Shown: positions 16,773 to 26,179 of the stretch, piece by piece | Layout of the letters: every line of letters starts with the position of its first letter | Position numbering within the stretch: the first letter of the stretch is position 1 | NCBI GenBank assembly: GCA_025408405.1 | Contig: JANYJE010000021.1 | Coordinates: 1 to 37,386 of the forward strand | Direction of reading: 5' to 3' | DNA length: 37,386 nucleotides | DNA from: Nitrosomonadales bacterium | GTDB taxonomy: Bacteria; Pseudomonadota; Gammaproteobacteria; Burkholderiales; Gallionellaceae | The notes under the pieces: model-generated | What the model was told of the DNA's origin: nothing | Databases searched by the model: none | What the model saw: only the letters and a program-made list of their open reading frames with translations | Translations under genes and position numbers: made by a program

Positions 16773-18952
16773 AAACCCAAATTGAAAACATGACCGGGCA
16801 TGAAGCTTCACGCCGCATATTCCTCAAGGGTTCCGCCGCATTGATGGGCGGATTGGTGATCGGCTTTTATCTGCCGCTGAAAAGCGGCCGCGCCTATGCA
16901 GCGGATGCGCCGCCGAAACCCGTTTACCCGCCCAACGCTTTTATCCGTATCGCGGCTGACGACAGTATCACCATCGTGGTCAACAAGTCGGAGATGGGGC
17001 AGGGTGTCTACACCTCGCTGCCGATGCTGATCGCGGAAGAGCTGGAAGCGGACTGGAGCCGCATAGTCGTCGAGTCTGCGCCGGTGGCTGCGGTGTATAA
17101 CCACACGGGCATGCCGATGCAACTGACCGGGGGCAGCACCAGTATCGCGACATCGTGGGAGCAGATGCGGCGCGTGGGCGCCAATGCCAGGGTGATGCTG
17201 ATCCGCGCTGCGGCCGAGCAATGGGGCGTGCCGGAAAGCGAATGCCATGCCGAGAACAGCCGGGTGATCCATGCCAGCAGCGGCAAGCATTCGAGTTACG
17301 GCGCGCTGGCCGATGCCGCGGCGAAACAGCAGATGCCGGACAATGTCGTGCTCAAGTCGCCCGCGGATTTCAAGATCATCGGCAAGGCGACGAAACGTCT
17401 CGATACGCCTGCGAAGATTAACGGCACTGCGCAGTTCGGCATCGACGTTTATCTGCCCGGCATGCTGACGGTGCTGATCGCGCGCAGCCCGGTATTCGGC
17501 GGCAAGGTAAAAAAATATGATGCGACCGAGGCGCTCAAGATCGCAGGCGTGCAGGGCGTGTATCAGGTGCCTACGGGAATTGCAGTTGCCGCGAGCGGTT
17601 TCTGGCCGGCCAGGACTGCGCGCGACCTGCTGGAAATCGAATGGGACGAAGGCCCTGGTGCGGCGCTCTCCACGCCGCAAATGATCGCGGAATATCTCGC
17701 ACTGGCGCAACAGCCGGGTGCCGTGGCGCGCAAGGATGGCGATACAGAACAGGGTTTGAAGGCGGCGCACAAGTTGGTCCGTGCCGAATATGAATTGCCT
17801 TATCTGGCGCACGCCGCGATGGAGCCGCTCAACGTGGCGGTGGATCTCCAGCCCGGACATTGCAGTATCTGGACCGGCACCCAGGCGCAGACCATGGACC
17901 GCGCGATGGCGGCAAAGACTGCGGGGCTCAAGCCGGAACAGGTGGAGATCCATACGACCTTCCTCGGCGGCGGTTTTGGGCGGCGCGCCAATCCGCGCTC
18001 CGATTTCGTGATCGAGGCGGTGCAGGCGGCGCTGGTGAGCGGCCGGCCGATCAAGGTGGTGTGGACGCGCGAGGACGACATGCGCGGCGGTAACTACCGG
18101 CCGATGTGGGCCGACCGCATCGAGGCGGGTATATCGAAAGACGGCAAGCCGCTGCTGTGGAAGCACACCATCGTCGGCCAGTCCATCGTTGCCGATACGC
18201 CGTTCGAAGGGTTTATGGTGCATAACGGCATCGACATTACTTCGGTGGAAGGCGCATCGACACTGCCTTATGTGATTCCCAACCTGCAGGTTGATCTGCA
18301 CAGCCCGAAGAATGCGGTGCCGGTGCAGTGGTGGCGCTCGGTCGGCCATTCGCATACGGCGTTTGTGGTCGAGACGATGATAGACGAGCTGGCACATCTT
18401 GCCGGCCGCGACCCGGTGGCCTACCGGCTGGCCCATCTGCCTGCCGCTTCGCGTTACCGCGGCGTGCTGCAACTGGCCGCGCAAGAAGCCGGCTGGGGCA
18501 AGAAGAAATTGCCGGCTAAGCATGCCTACGGTGCGGCGGTGCACAAGTCGTTCGACAGCTATGTGGCGGAGATCGCCGAGGTGTCGCTGGAGAACGGCAA
18601 GATACGCGTGCATCGCGTCGTCGCTGCGGTGGATTGCGGCATGGTGATCAACCCCGACGGCGTGCGCCAGCAGCTAGAAAGCGCGGTCGCCTACGGACTC
18701 TCCGCCGCTTTGCACGGTGCGATCACGCTGGAAAACGGCCAGGTGGTGCAATCCAATTTTCACGACTATGCGCCGCTGCGTTTTTCCGAAATGCCGCGGA
18801 TCGAGGTGCATATCGTGGCGAGCAGCGAGCCGCCTTCCGGCATCGGCGAACCGGGCACGCCGCCGATCGCCCCGGCGGTTGCCAACGCGGTGTTCACACT
18901 GACCGGCAAGCGCTTGCGCCGCCTGCCTTTCGACCGGGAAACCCTTGTCTGA
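16769..18952 (+). CDS. Molybdopterin-binding subunit of a Tat-exported (IorB-like) aldehyde/isoquinoline oxidoreductase
   Basis: This is the large catalytic subunit of a xanthine-oxidase-family hydroxylase. The 727-residue product begins at ATG 16769 (four-base overlap) with a twin-arginine signal, SRRIFLKG at residues 14-21, a hydrophobic stretch, and a likely cut after AYA near residue 44. The body has molybdopterin motifs [26 protein letters not shown] and [11 protein letters not shown]. Near the end, GIGEPGTPP contains E694, the active-site glutamate of the family. Similar enzymes oxidise aldehydes or N-heterocycles. No FAD subunit or cytochrome is encoded nearby, so the acceptor is unknown, as is the substrate. 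Confidence 0.92.
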   Translation: MKTQIENMTGHEASRRIFLKGSAALMGGLVIGFYLPLKSGRAYAADAPPKPVYPPNAFIRIAADDSITIVVNKSEMGQGVYTSLPMLIAEELEADWSRIVVESAPVAAVYNHTGMPMQLTGGSTSIATSWEQMRRVGANARVMLIRAAAEQWGVPESECHAENSRVIHASSGKHSSYGALADAAAKQQMPDNVVLKSPADFKIIGKATKRLDTPAKINGTAQFGIDVYLPGMLTVLIARSPVFGGKVKKYDATEALKIAGVQGVYQVPTGIAVAASGFWPARTARDLLEIEWDEGPGAALSTPQMIAEYLALAQQPGAVARKDGDTEQGLKAAHKLVRAEYELPYLAHAAMEPLNVAVDLQPGHCSIWTGTQAQTMDRAMAAKTAGLKPEQVEIHTTFLGGGFGRRANPRSDFVIEAVQAALVSGRPIKVVWTREDDMRGGNYRPMWADRIEAGISKDGKPLLWKHTIVGQSIVADTPFEGFMVHNGIDITSVEGASTLPYVIPNLQVDLHSPKNAVPVQWWRSVGHSHTAFVVETMIDELAHLAGRDPVAYRLAHLPAASRYRGVLQLAAQEAGWGKKKLPAKHAYGAAVHKSFDSYVAEIAEVSLENGKIRVHRVVAAVDCGMVINPDGVRQQLESAVAYGLSAALHGAITLENGQVVQSNFHDYAPLRFSEMPRIEVHIVASSEPPSGIGEPGTPPIAPAVANAVFTLTGKRLRRLPFDRETLV

Positions 18953-19562
18953 TGCTGCTCCAGAGGCAATTGCAGCAGTCGTGCTGGCAGCGGGTGCATC
19001 GCGCCGCTTCGGCTCGGACAAGTTGCTGTATCCGTTGACGCTGCATGGCGTGACATTGCCACTCGCCGCACACAGTCTGTTGCCCTGGCTGGATTCATTC
19101 GGACATGCCACAGTCGTGGTCAGGCCGGGAGCGGAAATGTTTTGCAGTGCGATTGCTTCCGCGCTTGGCACTGGCAGGTCGGGGGCAATCCGCTGGGTCG
19201 TATGTGCGGATGCCGTGCAGGGCATGGCTGCCAGCCTGGCCTGCGGCGTGCGCGCAAACCGTGATGCTGCCGGTTGGCTGATAGGTCTGGCCGATATGCC
19301 AGTTGTGCCAACGCCAGCGATTGCGGGTGTGCGCAATGCGCTGGCGGCCGGGGCCGCCCTGGCCGCGCCTTCCCGCGCTGGCAGGCGCGGCCATCCGGTC
19401 GGGTTTGCCAGTCGTTACCGCGAAGAATTACTGGCGCTGCAGGGTGATAGCGGAGCCCGACATCTGCTGCAACGCGATGAGCATGATGTGGTAACTATCC
19501 ATGTCGGGCATGCCGGAATCTTTGCCGACATCGATATGCCAGGCGATCTGCAACATCTGTGA
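18945..19562 (+). CDS. MocA/MobA-like molybdenum cofactor nucleotidyltransferase
   Basis: The 205-residue NTP-transferase has the signature VVLAAGASRRFGSDKLL, the central LIGLADMPVV metal-binding motif, and RRGHPVGFASRYREEL. These match MocA, which makes molybdopterin cytosine dinucleotide, the cofactor used by bacterial periplasmic hydroxylases; MobA (guanine form) is the related alternative. Translation appears to begin at TTG 18945, overlapping the end of the large-subunit gene by eight bases; no ATG or GTG lies in a better position. Its place as the last gene of the cassette supports a role dedicated to this one enzyme. Confidence 0.88.
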   Translation: MSDAAPEAIAAVVLAAGASRRFGSDKLLYPLTLHGVTLPLAAHSLLPWLDSFGHATVVVRPGAEMFCSAIASALGTGRSGAIRWVVCADAVQGMAASLACGVRANRDAAGWLIGLADMPVVPTPAIAGVRNALAAGAALAAPSRAGRRGHPVGFASRYREELLALQGDSGARHLLQRDEHDVVTIHVGHAGIFADIDMPGDLQHL

Positions 19563-19570
19563 AATACGCC

Positions 19571-19593
19571 GGGTACTGCCAGCGGCAGTACCC
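19571..19593 (+). terminator. Perfect hairpin after the molybdenum cassette
   Basis: GGGTACTGCC and GGCAGTACCC form a perfect ten-base stem with an AGC loop, starting eight bases past the mocA-like stop. No U tract follows, so intrinsic termination is uncertain; it may instead protect the 3' end of the mRNA. Confidence 0.55.
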
Positions 19594-19628
19594 GCGATGG
19601 TCAACGAAAAATCCAGCCTGGCGTTTAA

Positions 19629-19650
19629 CGAGTGTCAGTTTTGACACTCG
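19629..19650. promoter_or_regulatory. Perfect palindrome upstream of the Cys-repeat protein gene
   Basis: CGAGTGTCA and TGACACTCG form a nine-base perfect inverted repeat with a four-base centre (GTTT), ending about 60 bases before the downstream start codon. TGACA/TGTCA half-sites are common in dimeric-regulator operators, and the position fits an operator or a 5' leader hairpin. No regulator gene is adjacent. Function is inferred from symmetry and position only. Confidence 0.4.
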
Positions 19651-19711
19651 CAGGTCTGTGTCAGCCAGATAGATTTGTTGAGTTTATAAATCAAATGAAG
19701 GGGTAATGATC

Positions 19712-20113
19712 ATGAAATATAGGTCGACGTTTTCCGGCGTTCAATTAAATCGCTTAACACTTCTTGCGGGCGTGTTCTGCCTGGCTTTGTCGGCGGGTGT
19801 TGCAGCGGAAGAAGCCAAGCCCTGTGCCGAAGATGCCGCAAGGCTGTGCAAAGGGGTAGCGCACGGCGAGGGGCGAGTGGCGAAGTGCATGCAAGAGCAT
19901 GAACAAGAATTGTCCCCTGCGTGCAAGCAAAAAATTGCTGCATCTAAAGAGAAGGCCAAAGATTTTGCTGCGGCCTGCAAACAAGATGCGCAAAAGAATT
20001 GCAAAGATGTAAAACCCGGCGGCGGCAGGATTTTGCAATGCCTCAAACAGCATGAAGCGACACTCTCTCCTGAGTGCAAAGAAAAGATGTCACAGGCGAA
20101 AGGCAAGAAATAG
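19712..20113 (+). CDS. Secreted protein with two tandem cysteine-rich (GLG1-like) repeats
   Basis: From ATG 19712 (eight-base spacer behind GAAGGGG; an ATG at 19706 is too close) the product has 133 residues. A signal peptide ends near AGVAA (residue 32). Two copies of an exact spacing follow: C38, C46, C59, C71 and C89, C97, C110, C122, that is C-x7-C-x12-C-x11-C with a 51-residue period. Each repeat carries GxGR before the third cysteine and LSPxCK at the fourth. This matches the Cys-rich repeat of eukaryotic GLG1, also found in small secreted bacterial proteins of unknown function. The rest is Lys/Glu-rich and soluble. Disulfide formation in the periplasm is likely. Confidence 0.85.
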   Translation: MKYRSTFSGVQLNRLTLLAGVFCLALSAGVAAEEAKPCAEDAARLCKGVAHGEGRVAKCMQEHEQELSPACKQKIAASKEKAKDFAAACKQDAQKNCKDVKPGGGRILQCLKQHEATLSPECKEKMSQAKGKK

Positions 20114-20182
20114 CCGGCTCGGCTGGCCAGGCTCAAGGAGTCAGGCTGTATGAATAATTTCAGGAGAGATGTGCTGAAATGT

Positions 20183-20206
20183 GCGCTGCCGCAGAAACGG
20201 CAGTGC
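20183..20206. terminator. Hairpin between the convergent Cys-repeat and mqo genes
   Basis: GCGCTGCCG and CGGCAGTGC pair over nine positions, with one G-T wobble, around a six-base loop. It lies 70 bases after the plus-strand gene and 14 bases after the mqo stop on the other strand, the usual place for a shared terminator. No clear U tract exists on either strand. Confidence 0.45.
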
Positions 20207-20219
20207 ATACGTGTTACCC

Positions 20220-21707
20220 CTAAGCCTTGTTCAACCCCAGCGTAGCCAGATTCCTGCCCCTTACCTGTTTTAGCAGCTCTGCATTGTCGACCAGCGATGC
20301 GCCGTAAGACGGCACCATGGCTTGCATTTTTTCTTGCCACTCGCGGCTGTGCATTTGCTGGGCGAAGCTGCGTTCGATGATCTGTATCATCGCCTGCACC
20401 ACGGTCGAGGCGCCGGGGGAGGCGCCCAGCAAGGCAGCCAGGGAGCCGTCACTGGCGGTGACGATTTCTGTGCCGAACTCCAGTTTGCCGCCTTTGATGT
20501 TGCAGTCCTTGATGATCTGCACGCGTTGCCCGGCATGGGCCAGGTGCCAGTCTTCCGCACGGGCCTGCGGGTAGTAATTGAGCAGGGCCTTGATGCGTTG
20601 CTGGCGCGACTGCATCACCTCGCCTATCAGGTAGCGGGTCAGATCCATATTGGCCCAACCTGCCGACACTATCTGTTTGAGGTTGTTCGACTTGACCGAT
20701 TTGATCAGGTCGAGGAACGAGCCCTTTTTCTGGAACTTGGTGGTGAAGCCGGCATAAGGGCCGAACAGCAATGCAGGCTTGCCGTTGATGATGCGCGTAT
20801 CCAGATGCGGCACCGACATGGGCGGTGCGCCCAGAGGGGCTTTGCCGTAGACCTTGCAGCCATGCTGGCGCACGACATCGGGATTCTGGCACACCAGCCA
20901 TTGCCCGCTGACCGGGAAGCCGCCATAGCCAAGGCTTTCCGGGATGCCGGATTTTTGCAGCAGCGGCAGCGCACCGCCGCCGGCACCGAGGAAAACGAAG
21001 CCGGCCACGATGGTTCTGTTCTTGTTGTTTTTATTATCGTGCACATGAACATGCCAGTGCCCCTTTTTATCCTGCTTGAGCGAGCGCACCGAGTGACCCA
21101 GCATCAGCTCAAAATTCGGGTTGCTGACCAGCGTTTTCACCATGCTGCGCGTGAGCGCGCCGAAGTCGATGTCGGTGCCGTATTTCACCTGCGTGGCGGC
21201 GACTGGCTGGGCAGGGTCGCGTTGCTGCATGACCAGCGGCATCCACTGCTTGAGCAGCGCCGGGTCTTCACTGTATTCCATGTCCGCAAACTGGGGATGC
21301 GTGTGCAGACGCTGGAAACGCTTGCGCAGAAAAGCCACGTCTTCCTTGCCCCACACAAAGCTCTGGTGCGGGGTGGGGTTGATGAAGGTGTGCGCTGGCG
21401 GCAGCAGCTGCTGCTCCACCAGATAAGACAGCAGTTGCAGGGTCACTTCAAAGTCAGCATTGATGGCCAGGGCGCGCTTTACCTCTACGCTGCCATCCGC
21501 CTTCTGCGGTGTGTAATTCAGTTCGCAGTAGCCGGCATGGCCGGTGCCGGCGTTGTTCCAGCCATCCGTGCTTTCATGCGCCACGTGATCCAGCCGCTCC
21601 ACCATTTTGATTTTCAGTGCAGGGTCCAGCTGCGTGAGCAGGGTGCCGAGGGTGGCGCTCATGACGCCGCCGCCGACCAGCAAGACATCAACGTTGATTA
21701 TGGACAT
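20220..21707 (-). CDS. mqo: Malate:quinone oxidoreductase
   Basis: Mqo is a peripheral membrane FAD enzyme that oxidises malate to oxaloacetate and passes electrons to quinone. The 495-residue product opens with the FAD-binding VDVLLVGGGVMSATLG. It also has the family signatures MVERLDHVAHESTDGWNNAGTGHAG, IDFGALTRSMV, GFVFLGAGGGALPLLQKSGIPE, and the late LLGASPGASTVVQAM. Length and order match bacterial Mqo rather than soluble malate dehydrogenase. The start at 21707 has AGGAAG close upstream. It stands between the Cys-repeat gene (convergent) and the globin-coupled cyclase gene, 65 bases upstream on the same strand. Confidence 0.96.
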   Translation of the reverse strand: MSIINVDVLLVGGGVMSATLGTLLTQLDPALKIKMVERLDHVAHESTDGWNNAGTGHAGYCELNYTPQKADGSVEVKRALAINADFEVTLQLLSYLVEQQLLPPAHTFINPTPHQSFVWGKEDVAFLRKRFQRLHTHPQFADMEYSEDPALLKQWMPLVMQQRDPAQPVAATQVKYGTDIDFGALTRSMVKTLVSNPNFELMLGHSVRSLKQDKKGHWHVHVHDNKNNKNRTIVAGFVFLGAGGGALPLLQKSGIPESLGYGGFPVSGQWLVCQNPDVVRQHGCKVYGKAPLGAPPMSVPHLDTRIINGKPALLFGPYAGFTTKFQKKGSFLDLIKSVKSNNLKQIVSAGWANMDLTRYLIGEVMQSRQQRIKALLNYYPQARAEDWHLAHAGQRVQIIKDCNIKGGKLEFGTEIVTASDGSLAALLGASPGASTVVQAMIQIIERSFAQQMHSREWQEKMQAMVPSYGASLVDNAELLKQVRGRNLATLGLNKA

Positions 21708-21772
21708 GACTTCCTAACTACCGCGCGGGTAATTGTTTATGCCGGCGCGCCTGCGGCGCAAAGACAGAGGCA

Positions 21773-23149
21773 TCAGAGTTGCGACTGGATGCAGCGGTTG
21801 CGCCCCGCTTCCTTCGCCTCGTACAGGGCGCTGTCTGCATTCTTAATGATTTTCTCGAAATCCGGATGGCCGTTGTAAGTGGCGATGCCGATGCTGACCG
21901 TGACGTTCGTCGTCTTGCCCTCGCCCACCCGGAATGATTCCGCTTCGAAACGACGGCGCATGGTTTCGGCCACAGTCAAGGCGCGTTCCTTGTCGACTTC
22001 GACCAGCACGACGAGCAATTCCTCGCCGCCGAAGCGGAAAATGAAATCGCCCGCCCGCACGCTGGACGAGACTATATCCGCCGCCTGCTGCAGCACCATG
22101 TCGCCGCCCGCGTGGCCAAAGGTGTCGTTGATGTTCTTGAAGTGATCGAGATCGAGCAGCAGCAACGAGAATGGAACGCCGCTGCGTCTGGCCAGTGTCA
22201 CTTCACGCGTCAGCACCGAAGGCAGAAAGCGCCGGTTGAGCAGGCGGGTAAGCGCATCGCGCCCGCTCTCCACTTCGATAAAGCGGTCGAACAAACCGCC
22301 GAGCAGAAATTTGATTTCGGCAATGCCCGACTCGAGTTCCTTCATCAGGGAGCGGGCATCTTCACGATTGTTGCGGGCATTGAACAGGCGGCGAGTCAGA
22401 GATTGTTCGACTTCCTCGACACGCTGGCGGATGTGCACAAGCTCGGGTGCTGATTCAAACACAATGGAAGCCTTGTGGTGCAGCCATATGCCGAACTCGG
22501 AATGCTGGATGGCCGGCAACTCTTCCTCTTTCGTTTCCGCCAAGAGGCCGAGCAGCAGTTGTTGCGTCCATTCCAGCAGGGCGGCACGCTGGCGTTCGCG
22601 CTCCGCCAGCATGTTCTGTCCCAATGCGAACATGCGATAGACCTCGTCGGCGCGGGAGTGCTTCTCCATGCCGACGACAAACGAGTCGGTCATCGCATCG
22701 AGCGCCAGCTCCAGCGTCTCAAACACGAAGTTGGTTGCCTTGACCAGGTCGCCGCGGGCGAGATCGGTATTGACCAGATGCGCGCTGATCGCGTGCTTCA
22801 ACAGGCGTGCGCCGCGCATCACCAGCGTGATCGGGATGTGAATGCGCGCGTGCACCTCGCCGACATGGCACTGAGTCTGGTAGAGTTGAATCGGGTCCTG
22901 TTTTCCCACAGAGAACAGCTCGCGCAACCAGCCCTGCATGGAAGAATTCAGGCGTTGGCTGACCAGCTCGTGGTCGAGGAACGGCTTGGCCTCTTCGTCT
23001 GCCAGCATGTCGTTGTAGAACAGCTGGGCCAGTTCTGCGGCGTTGCGTTTGACGATGGCGCTGACCAGTTGCCTGACAGATTCCGGAGTGTGCTGTAATA
23101 ACTGCTGCCAGTCGGCGACAAATTCATTGCTTCTGTTCTGCTGGGGCAC
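21773..23149 (-). CDS. Globin-coupled heme sensor diguanylate cyclase (DosC/DgcO-like)
   Basis: The 458-residue protein has the three-part layout of E. coli DosC (460 residues): an N-terminal sensor globin (1-155), a middle helical domain (160-290) and a C-terminal GGDEF domain (295-458). The likely proximal heme ligand is H100 in HVGEVHARI, and Y45 in LFYNDMLA sits where DosC has its distal tyrosine. The cyclase has LTRLLNRRF, LLDLDHFKNIND and active site GGEEL (374-378), with an RAGD inhibitory site exactly five residues before. It should tie O2 (or NO/CO) binding to cyclic di-GMP production in the cytoplasm. The start codon is GTG. No partner phosphodiesterase (DosP) lies nearby. Confidence 0.9.
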   Translation of the reverse strand: MPQQNRSNEFVADWQQLLQHTPESVRQLVSAIVKRNAAELAQLFYNDMLADEEAKPFLDHELVSQRLNSSMQGWLRELFSVGKQDPIQLYQTQCHVGEVHARIHIPITLVMRGARLLKHAISAHLVNTDLARGDLVKATNFVFETLELALDAMTDSFVVGMEKHSRADEVYRMFALGQNMLAERERQRAALLEWTQQLLLGLLAETKEEELPAIQHSEFGIWLHHKASIVFESAPELVHIRQRVEEVEQSLTRRLFNARNNREDARSLMKELESGIAEIKFLLGGLFDRFIEVESGRDALTRLLNRRFLPSVLTREVTLARRSGVPFSLLLLDLDHFKNINDTFGHAGGDMVLQQAADIVSSSVRAGDFIFRFGGEELLVVLVEVDKERALTVAETMRRRFEAESFRVGEGKTTNVTVSIGIATYNGHPDFEKIIKNADSALYEAKEAGRNRCIQSQL

Positions 23150-23352
23150 GATGTACTTCCAATAATTTTAACTGCGCCATTCTACCATTTTGCAGCTTTG
23201 CGCTTGCAATGCGCTAGTTCGGGCCAGGCAACAGAATTGCCCGCGCCCTTTTCCTGCGGCCAGATGATGCGCTGTTTGCGTGCCCGGGATTGGATGAAAA
23301 AACGCGCATCGTACTGCATGCGCGTTGAGCGAGTAGCGGTGAAACTGTGCGA

Positions 23353-24123
23353 TCAGCCAGTTTTGCGCAGGTAGTGTTTTGCATAACGCTCGTTAAGGCG
23401 AGCGACAGGCAACAGGATGAACAGGTCGGCGGTGTTGAAATCCGCATCCCATGCGGGCTCGCCCGCGATGTAAGCGCCCATGCGCAAACAGCCTTTGATG
23501 AGTGGCGGGATGATGACATCCAGGTTCTGGTTCAGCGACTGCCACGGCAGGGGGCAGTGCGGAAACACGCGATATTCCGCCGGTGCCGCGTGTGTCTTAT
23601 ATAGCTGGTTGAACACGCTGGCGGCGTAGTGTCCGCCGTCACGCATGTTGATGCTGGCGCAGCCGATCAGATATTCGTGCTGGTGCTGGATGACGTAGTC
23701 GGCCAGCCCGCCCCACAGTTGGGTGATGGTGGCGCCGTCGCGGTAGTCAGGATGCACGCAGGAGCGATCGACCTCGACCATGTGCGCGCGCAGATGCGCC
23801 AGTCGCTCCATGTCGAATTCGGTCTCGGCGTAGTAACCGCCGGCGGCAACAGCCTGTTCCGGCGGCATGATGCGATGGGTGCCGACTACACGGTCGGTGT
23901 CCCTGTCGCGCACCAGCATGTGTTCGCAGTATTTGTCGAAGCGGTCATTATCCAGGCCCGCTGCTGAGTTGGGCAGCCTGGCGCCCATCTCCTCGGAGAA
24001 CACCTTGTAGCGGATGCGCTGTGCTTCTTCGAACTCGGCTCCGGTGCGTGCCAGGCTGCAGAATAGTCGGTTGTCGGGCTGCTGGGCAGGGTGCGACTGT
24101 GCGGCGTTCATCAATGCTGACAT
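23353..24123 (-). CDS. GNAT-type N-acyltransferase, OlsB-like (lyso-ornithine lipid synthesis)
   Basis: This 256-residue protein belongs to the OlsB/putative hemolysin branch of the GNAT fold. OlsB transfers a 3-hydroxyacyl chain from ACP to the alpha-amino group of ornithine in ornithine-lipid synthesis. Characteristic segments are EAQRIRYKVFSEEMGA, FDKYCEHMLVRD, VGTHRIM, EVDRSCVHPDYRDG, CASINMRDGG and LPPLIKGCLRMGA-like IIPPLIKGCLRMGAYI. ATG 24123 sits behind a good AGGAGG. No olsA acyltransferase is adjacent, so the pathway's second gene is elsewhere or absent. The acyl acceptor could differ from ornithine. Confidence 0.85.
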   Translation of the reverse strand: MSALMNAAQSHPAQQPDNRLFCSLARTGAEFEEAQRIRYKVFSEEMGARLPNSAAGLDNDRFDKYCEHMLVRDRDTDRVVGTHRIMPPEQAVAAGGYYAETEFDMERLAHLRAHMVEVDRSCVHPDYRDGATITQLWGGLADYVIQHQHEYLIGCASINMRDGGHYAASVFNQLYKTHAAPAEYRVFPHCPLPWQSLNQNLDVIIPPLIKGCLRMGAYIAGEPAWDADFNTADLFILLPVARLNERYAKHYLRKTG

Positions 24124-24263
24124 CGTTAATCCTCCTGTTGGGCTGATGGCGGCAGATTAGCGCTGCTTTATTGCGCGGGTGTTACGGCGATATTAAAAAT
24201 GGGTTAAATCGCGTCTCGACGGCGATTCTGCAATGGGCTGATCGGACAGCTCGCCAGATCGGG

Positions 24264-24710
24264 TTAACGCAGCTTGGCCAAATATTTATCCAGCTGCGCT
24301 GCGAATGCCTGGCGCTCGCTGTTGCTGAAACCGGAAGGCCCGGAAATATCCACGCCGCTGCCGCGCAGCTCTTCCATAAAGTTGCGCAGGGTGAGGCGCT
24401 GCTGGATGTTGTCCGCGGTGTAAAACTCGCCGCGCGGATTGAGGGCGTGGCCGCCGCGTTCGATGACTTGCGCTGCCAGGGGAATGTCGGCGGTGATCAC
24501 CAGGTCGCCCGGCTGCATCTTTTGCACGATGTGGTTGTCGGCCACGTCGAAGCCGGCCGGCACCTGCAGCGCGCGGATAAAAGGCGAAGGCGGCACGCGC
24601 AGCATCTTGTTGGCGACCAGCGTGGTCGTGATCTGTGTGCGTTGTGCGGCGCGAAACAGGATTTCCTTGATCACGCCGGGGCAGGCATCGGCATCAACCC
24701 AGATCTGCAT
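24264..24710 (-). CDS. YaiI/YqxD family (DUF188) protein
   Basis: The 148-residue product is full length for the UPF0178/YaiI family, a PIN-like fold of unknown role. It opens with [20 protein letters not shown], containing the acidic pair expected for a nuclease-like metal site. [11 protein letters not shown] and the family motif [12 protein letters not shown] follow, then RNFMEELR and a helical tail. It begins one base after the stop of the aminopeptidase gene (TGACATG), so the two are translationally coupled. That physical link says nothing firm about function. Nuclease activity is suggested by fold only. Confidence 0.9.
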   Translation of the reverse strand: MQIWVDADACPGVIKEILFRAAQRTQITTTLVANKMLRVPPSPFIRALQVPAGFDVADNHIVQKMQPGDLVITADIPLAAQVIERGGHALNPRGEFYTADNIQQRLTLRNFMEELRGSGVDISGPSGFSNSERQAFAAQLDKYLAKLR

Positions 24711-24711
24711 G

Positions 24712-26016
24712 TCAGCTGCTGAAGGCTGTCTTCATCGCCGCGATCATGTAAGCGACATCCTGAACGCCGGCGCTTTCGCGCAGGCTGTGCATGGCCCACA
24801 TGGGCGAGCCGACATCCACGCTGGCCACGCCCAGGCGCGCGGCGATGGTCGGGCCTATGGTGCTGCCGCAGCCGAGATCGGTGCGATGGGTGTAGTTCTG
24901 GCAAGGTACGCCAGCACTTTCGCACAGGGTGATAAAGCGCGCGGCAGTGACCGCATTGGTGCTGTAGCGCTGGTTGGAATTGGTCTTGATCACAGGTCCC
25001 GCGTTGACCATCACGCGATGGTTGGGTTCGTAGGCGTTGGGGAAATTGGGCTGATAGGCATGCGCCATGTCGGCACTGATAAAGAAGCTGTGTGCCGCGG
25101 CGCAATGCTGTTCCTCTTCATCCAGTCCCAGCGCCAGGGATATGCGCCCGATGACATCGCCGGCAAAACTTCCGCCCGCACCCGCGGCGCTCTCGCTGCC
25201 GACTTCCTCGTGGTCGAAAAATGCGGCTATCGCGGTGGTCGCAGGGGATGCGGTGTCCAGCAGCGCGCTCAGCGCTGCGTGGCAGGAGGCGAGATTGTCG
25301 AGCTGGCTTGCGGCGATGAATTCCTGCTCTGCCCCCCAGAAAGTGCCGGGCTGGGTGTCGAACACATTGAGTTCGCAGGTCAGAATTTCCTGCGCGCTCA
25401 CCTCCAATTTGCTGGCGAGATGGTTATGGAACTGTTCGCGTGCAGATGATTTTTCGTCGGCGATGCCATACAGCAGCGGCAGCTCGGTCTGTTTGTTGAG
25501 TTTGAGGCCTTGCTCGTTCACTTCGCGATTCATGTGGATGGCGAGATTGGGCAGGCGCAGCAGAGGCTGTTCGAATTTGATCAGGCGCGTTTCGAAACCA
25601 TCCGCTGTGCGTATGTTGACGCGCCCGGCCAGGCTCAAATCGCGATCGGTAAACGTGGCCAGTATCGGCCCTCCGTATATTTCCACGCCCAGCCGCACCA
25701 TGCCGTCGCTCGCATGCGCCGCATTGGTTTTCAGGCGCAGCCCGGGTGAATCGGTGTGCGCGCCAATCATGCGAAAACCGCTGTCCCCAAGCGGCTTATG
25801 GCCGGGCTTGAAGGCGATAAGCGAAGCGCCGCCGCGCATCACGTAATAGCCGCGTCCTGCCTCCAGCTTCCAGCGCTGCGTTTCCTGCAGCTGCACGAAG
25901 CCTTGCGCCTGCAGCCGCTGCTCCATGGTTTGTACCGCATGCCACGGGCTGGGACTGGCATCGATGAATTGCAGCAGGTCTTGCGCGTGGGAGCGGGCTT
26001 CGGTGGTGATGGGCAT
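24712..26016 (-). CDS. apeB: M18 family aminopeptidase (aspartyl aminopeptidase-like)
   Basis: This 434-residue zinc metallopeptidase of family M18 removes N-terminal residues, often acidic ones. It shows the M18 order: [16 protein letters not shown] at the N-terminus, [14 protein letters not shown] with a metal-binding His and Asp, then [27 protein letters not shown] with the catalytic Glu pair, and [13 protein letters not shown] followed by [14 protein letters not shown] with the last metal ligands. It is cytoplasmic, with no signal peptide. It heads a two-gene unit with the YaiI-family gene. The ribosome site at ATG 26016 is weak, but the conserved N-terminus supports that start. Confidence 0.94.
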   Translation of the reverse strand: MPITTEARSHAQDLLQFIDASPSPWHAVQTMEQRLQAQGFVQLQETQRWKLEAGRGYYVMRGGASLIAFKPGHKPLGDSGFRMIGAHTDSPGLRLKTNAAHASDGMVRLGVEIYGGPILATFTDRDLSLAGRVNIRTADGFETRLIKFEQPLLRLPNLAIHMNREVNEQGLKLNKQTELPLLYGIADEKSSAREQFHNHLASKLEVSAQEILTCELNVFDTQPGTFWGAEQEFIAASQLDNLASCHAALSALLDTASPATTAIAAFFDHEEVGSESAAGAGGSFAGDVIGRISLALGLDEEEQHCAAAHSFFISADMAHAYQPNFPNAYEPNHRVMVNAGPVIKTNSNQRYSTNAVTAARFITLCESAGVPCQNYTHRTDLGCGSTIGPTIAARLGVASVDVGSPMWAMHSLRESAGVQDVAYMIAAMKTAFSS

Positions 26017-26179
26017 GATGGTGTGATGAAGTTGGGTTGGCCAGTTTTCTGGGGACTATTCTACAACCTGGCCGGCCAATATCGAAGCAGCATGCTTGGC
26101 ACTTGCGAGTGCACGTCAAAATGTGGTGGCATCTTGTATCATGCGCACGTTCCATTTTATTTAAGTCTGTGCATCATCT

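Noticed and set aside
16808-18613. A 601-codon minus-strand open frame opposite the Mo-binding subunit
   Set aside because: The plus strand encodes a clear Tat-signal hydroxylase with conserved motifs; the antisense frame has none.
20322-21878. A 518-codon plus-strand open frame opposite mqo
   Set aside because: The mqo motifs on the minus strand are unambiguous, and the plus frame has no family signature.
23214-23519. A 101-codon minus-strand open frame overlapping the end of the OlsB-like gene
   Set aside because: It overlaps the better-supported acyltransferase in another frame and lacks a plausible start or domain; the part beyond 23353 is non-coding spacer.
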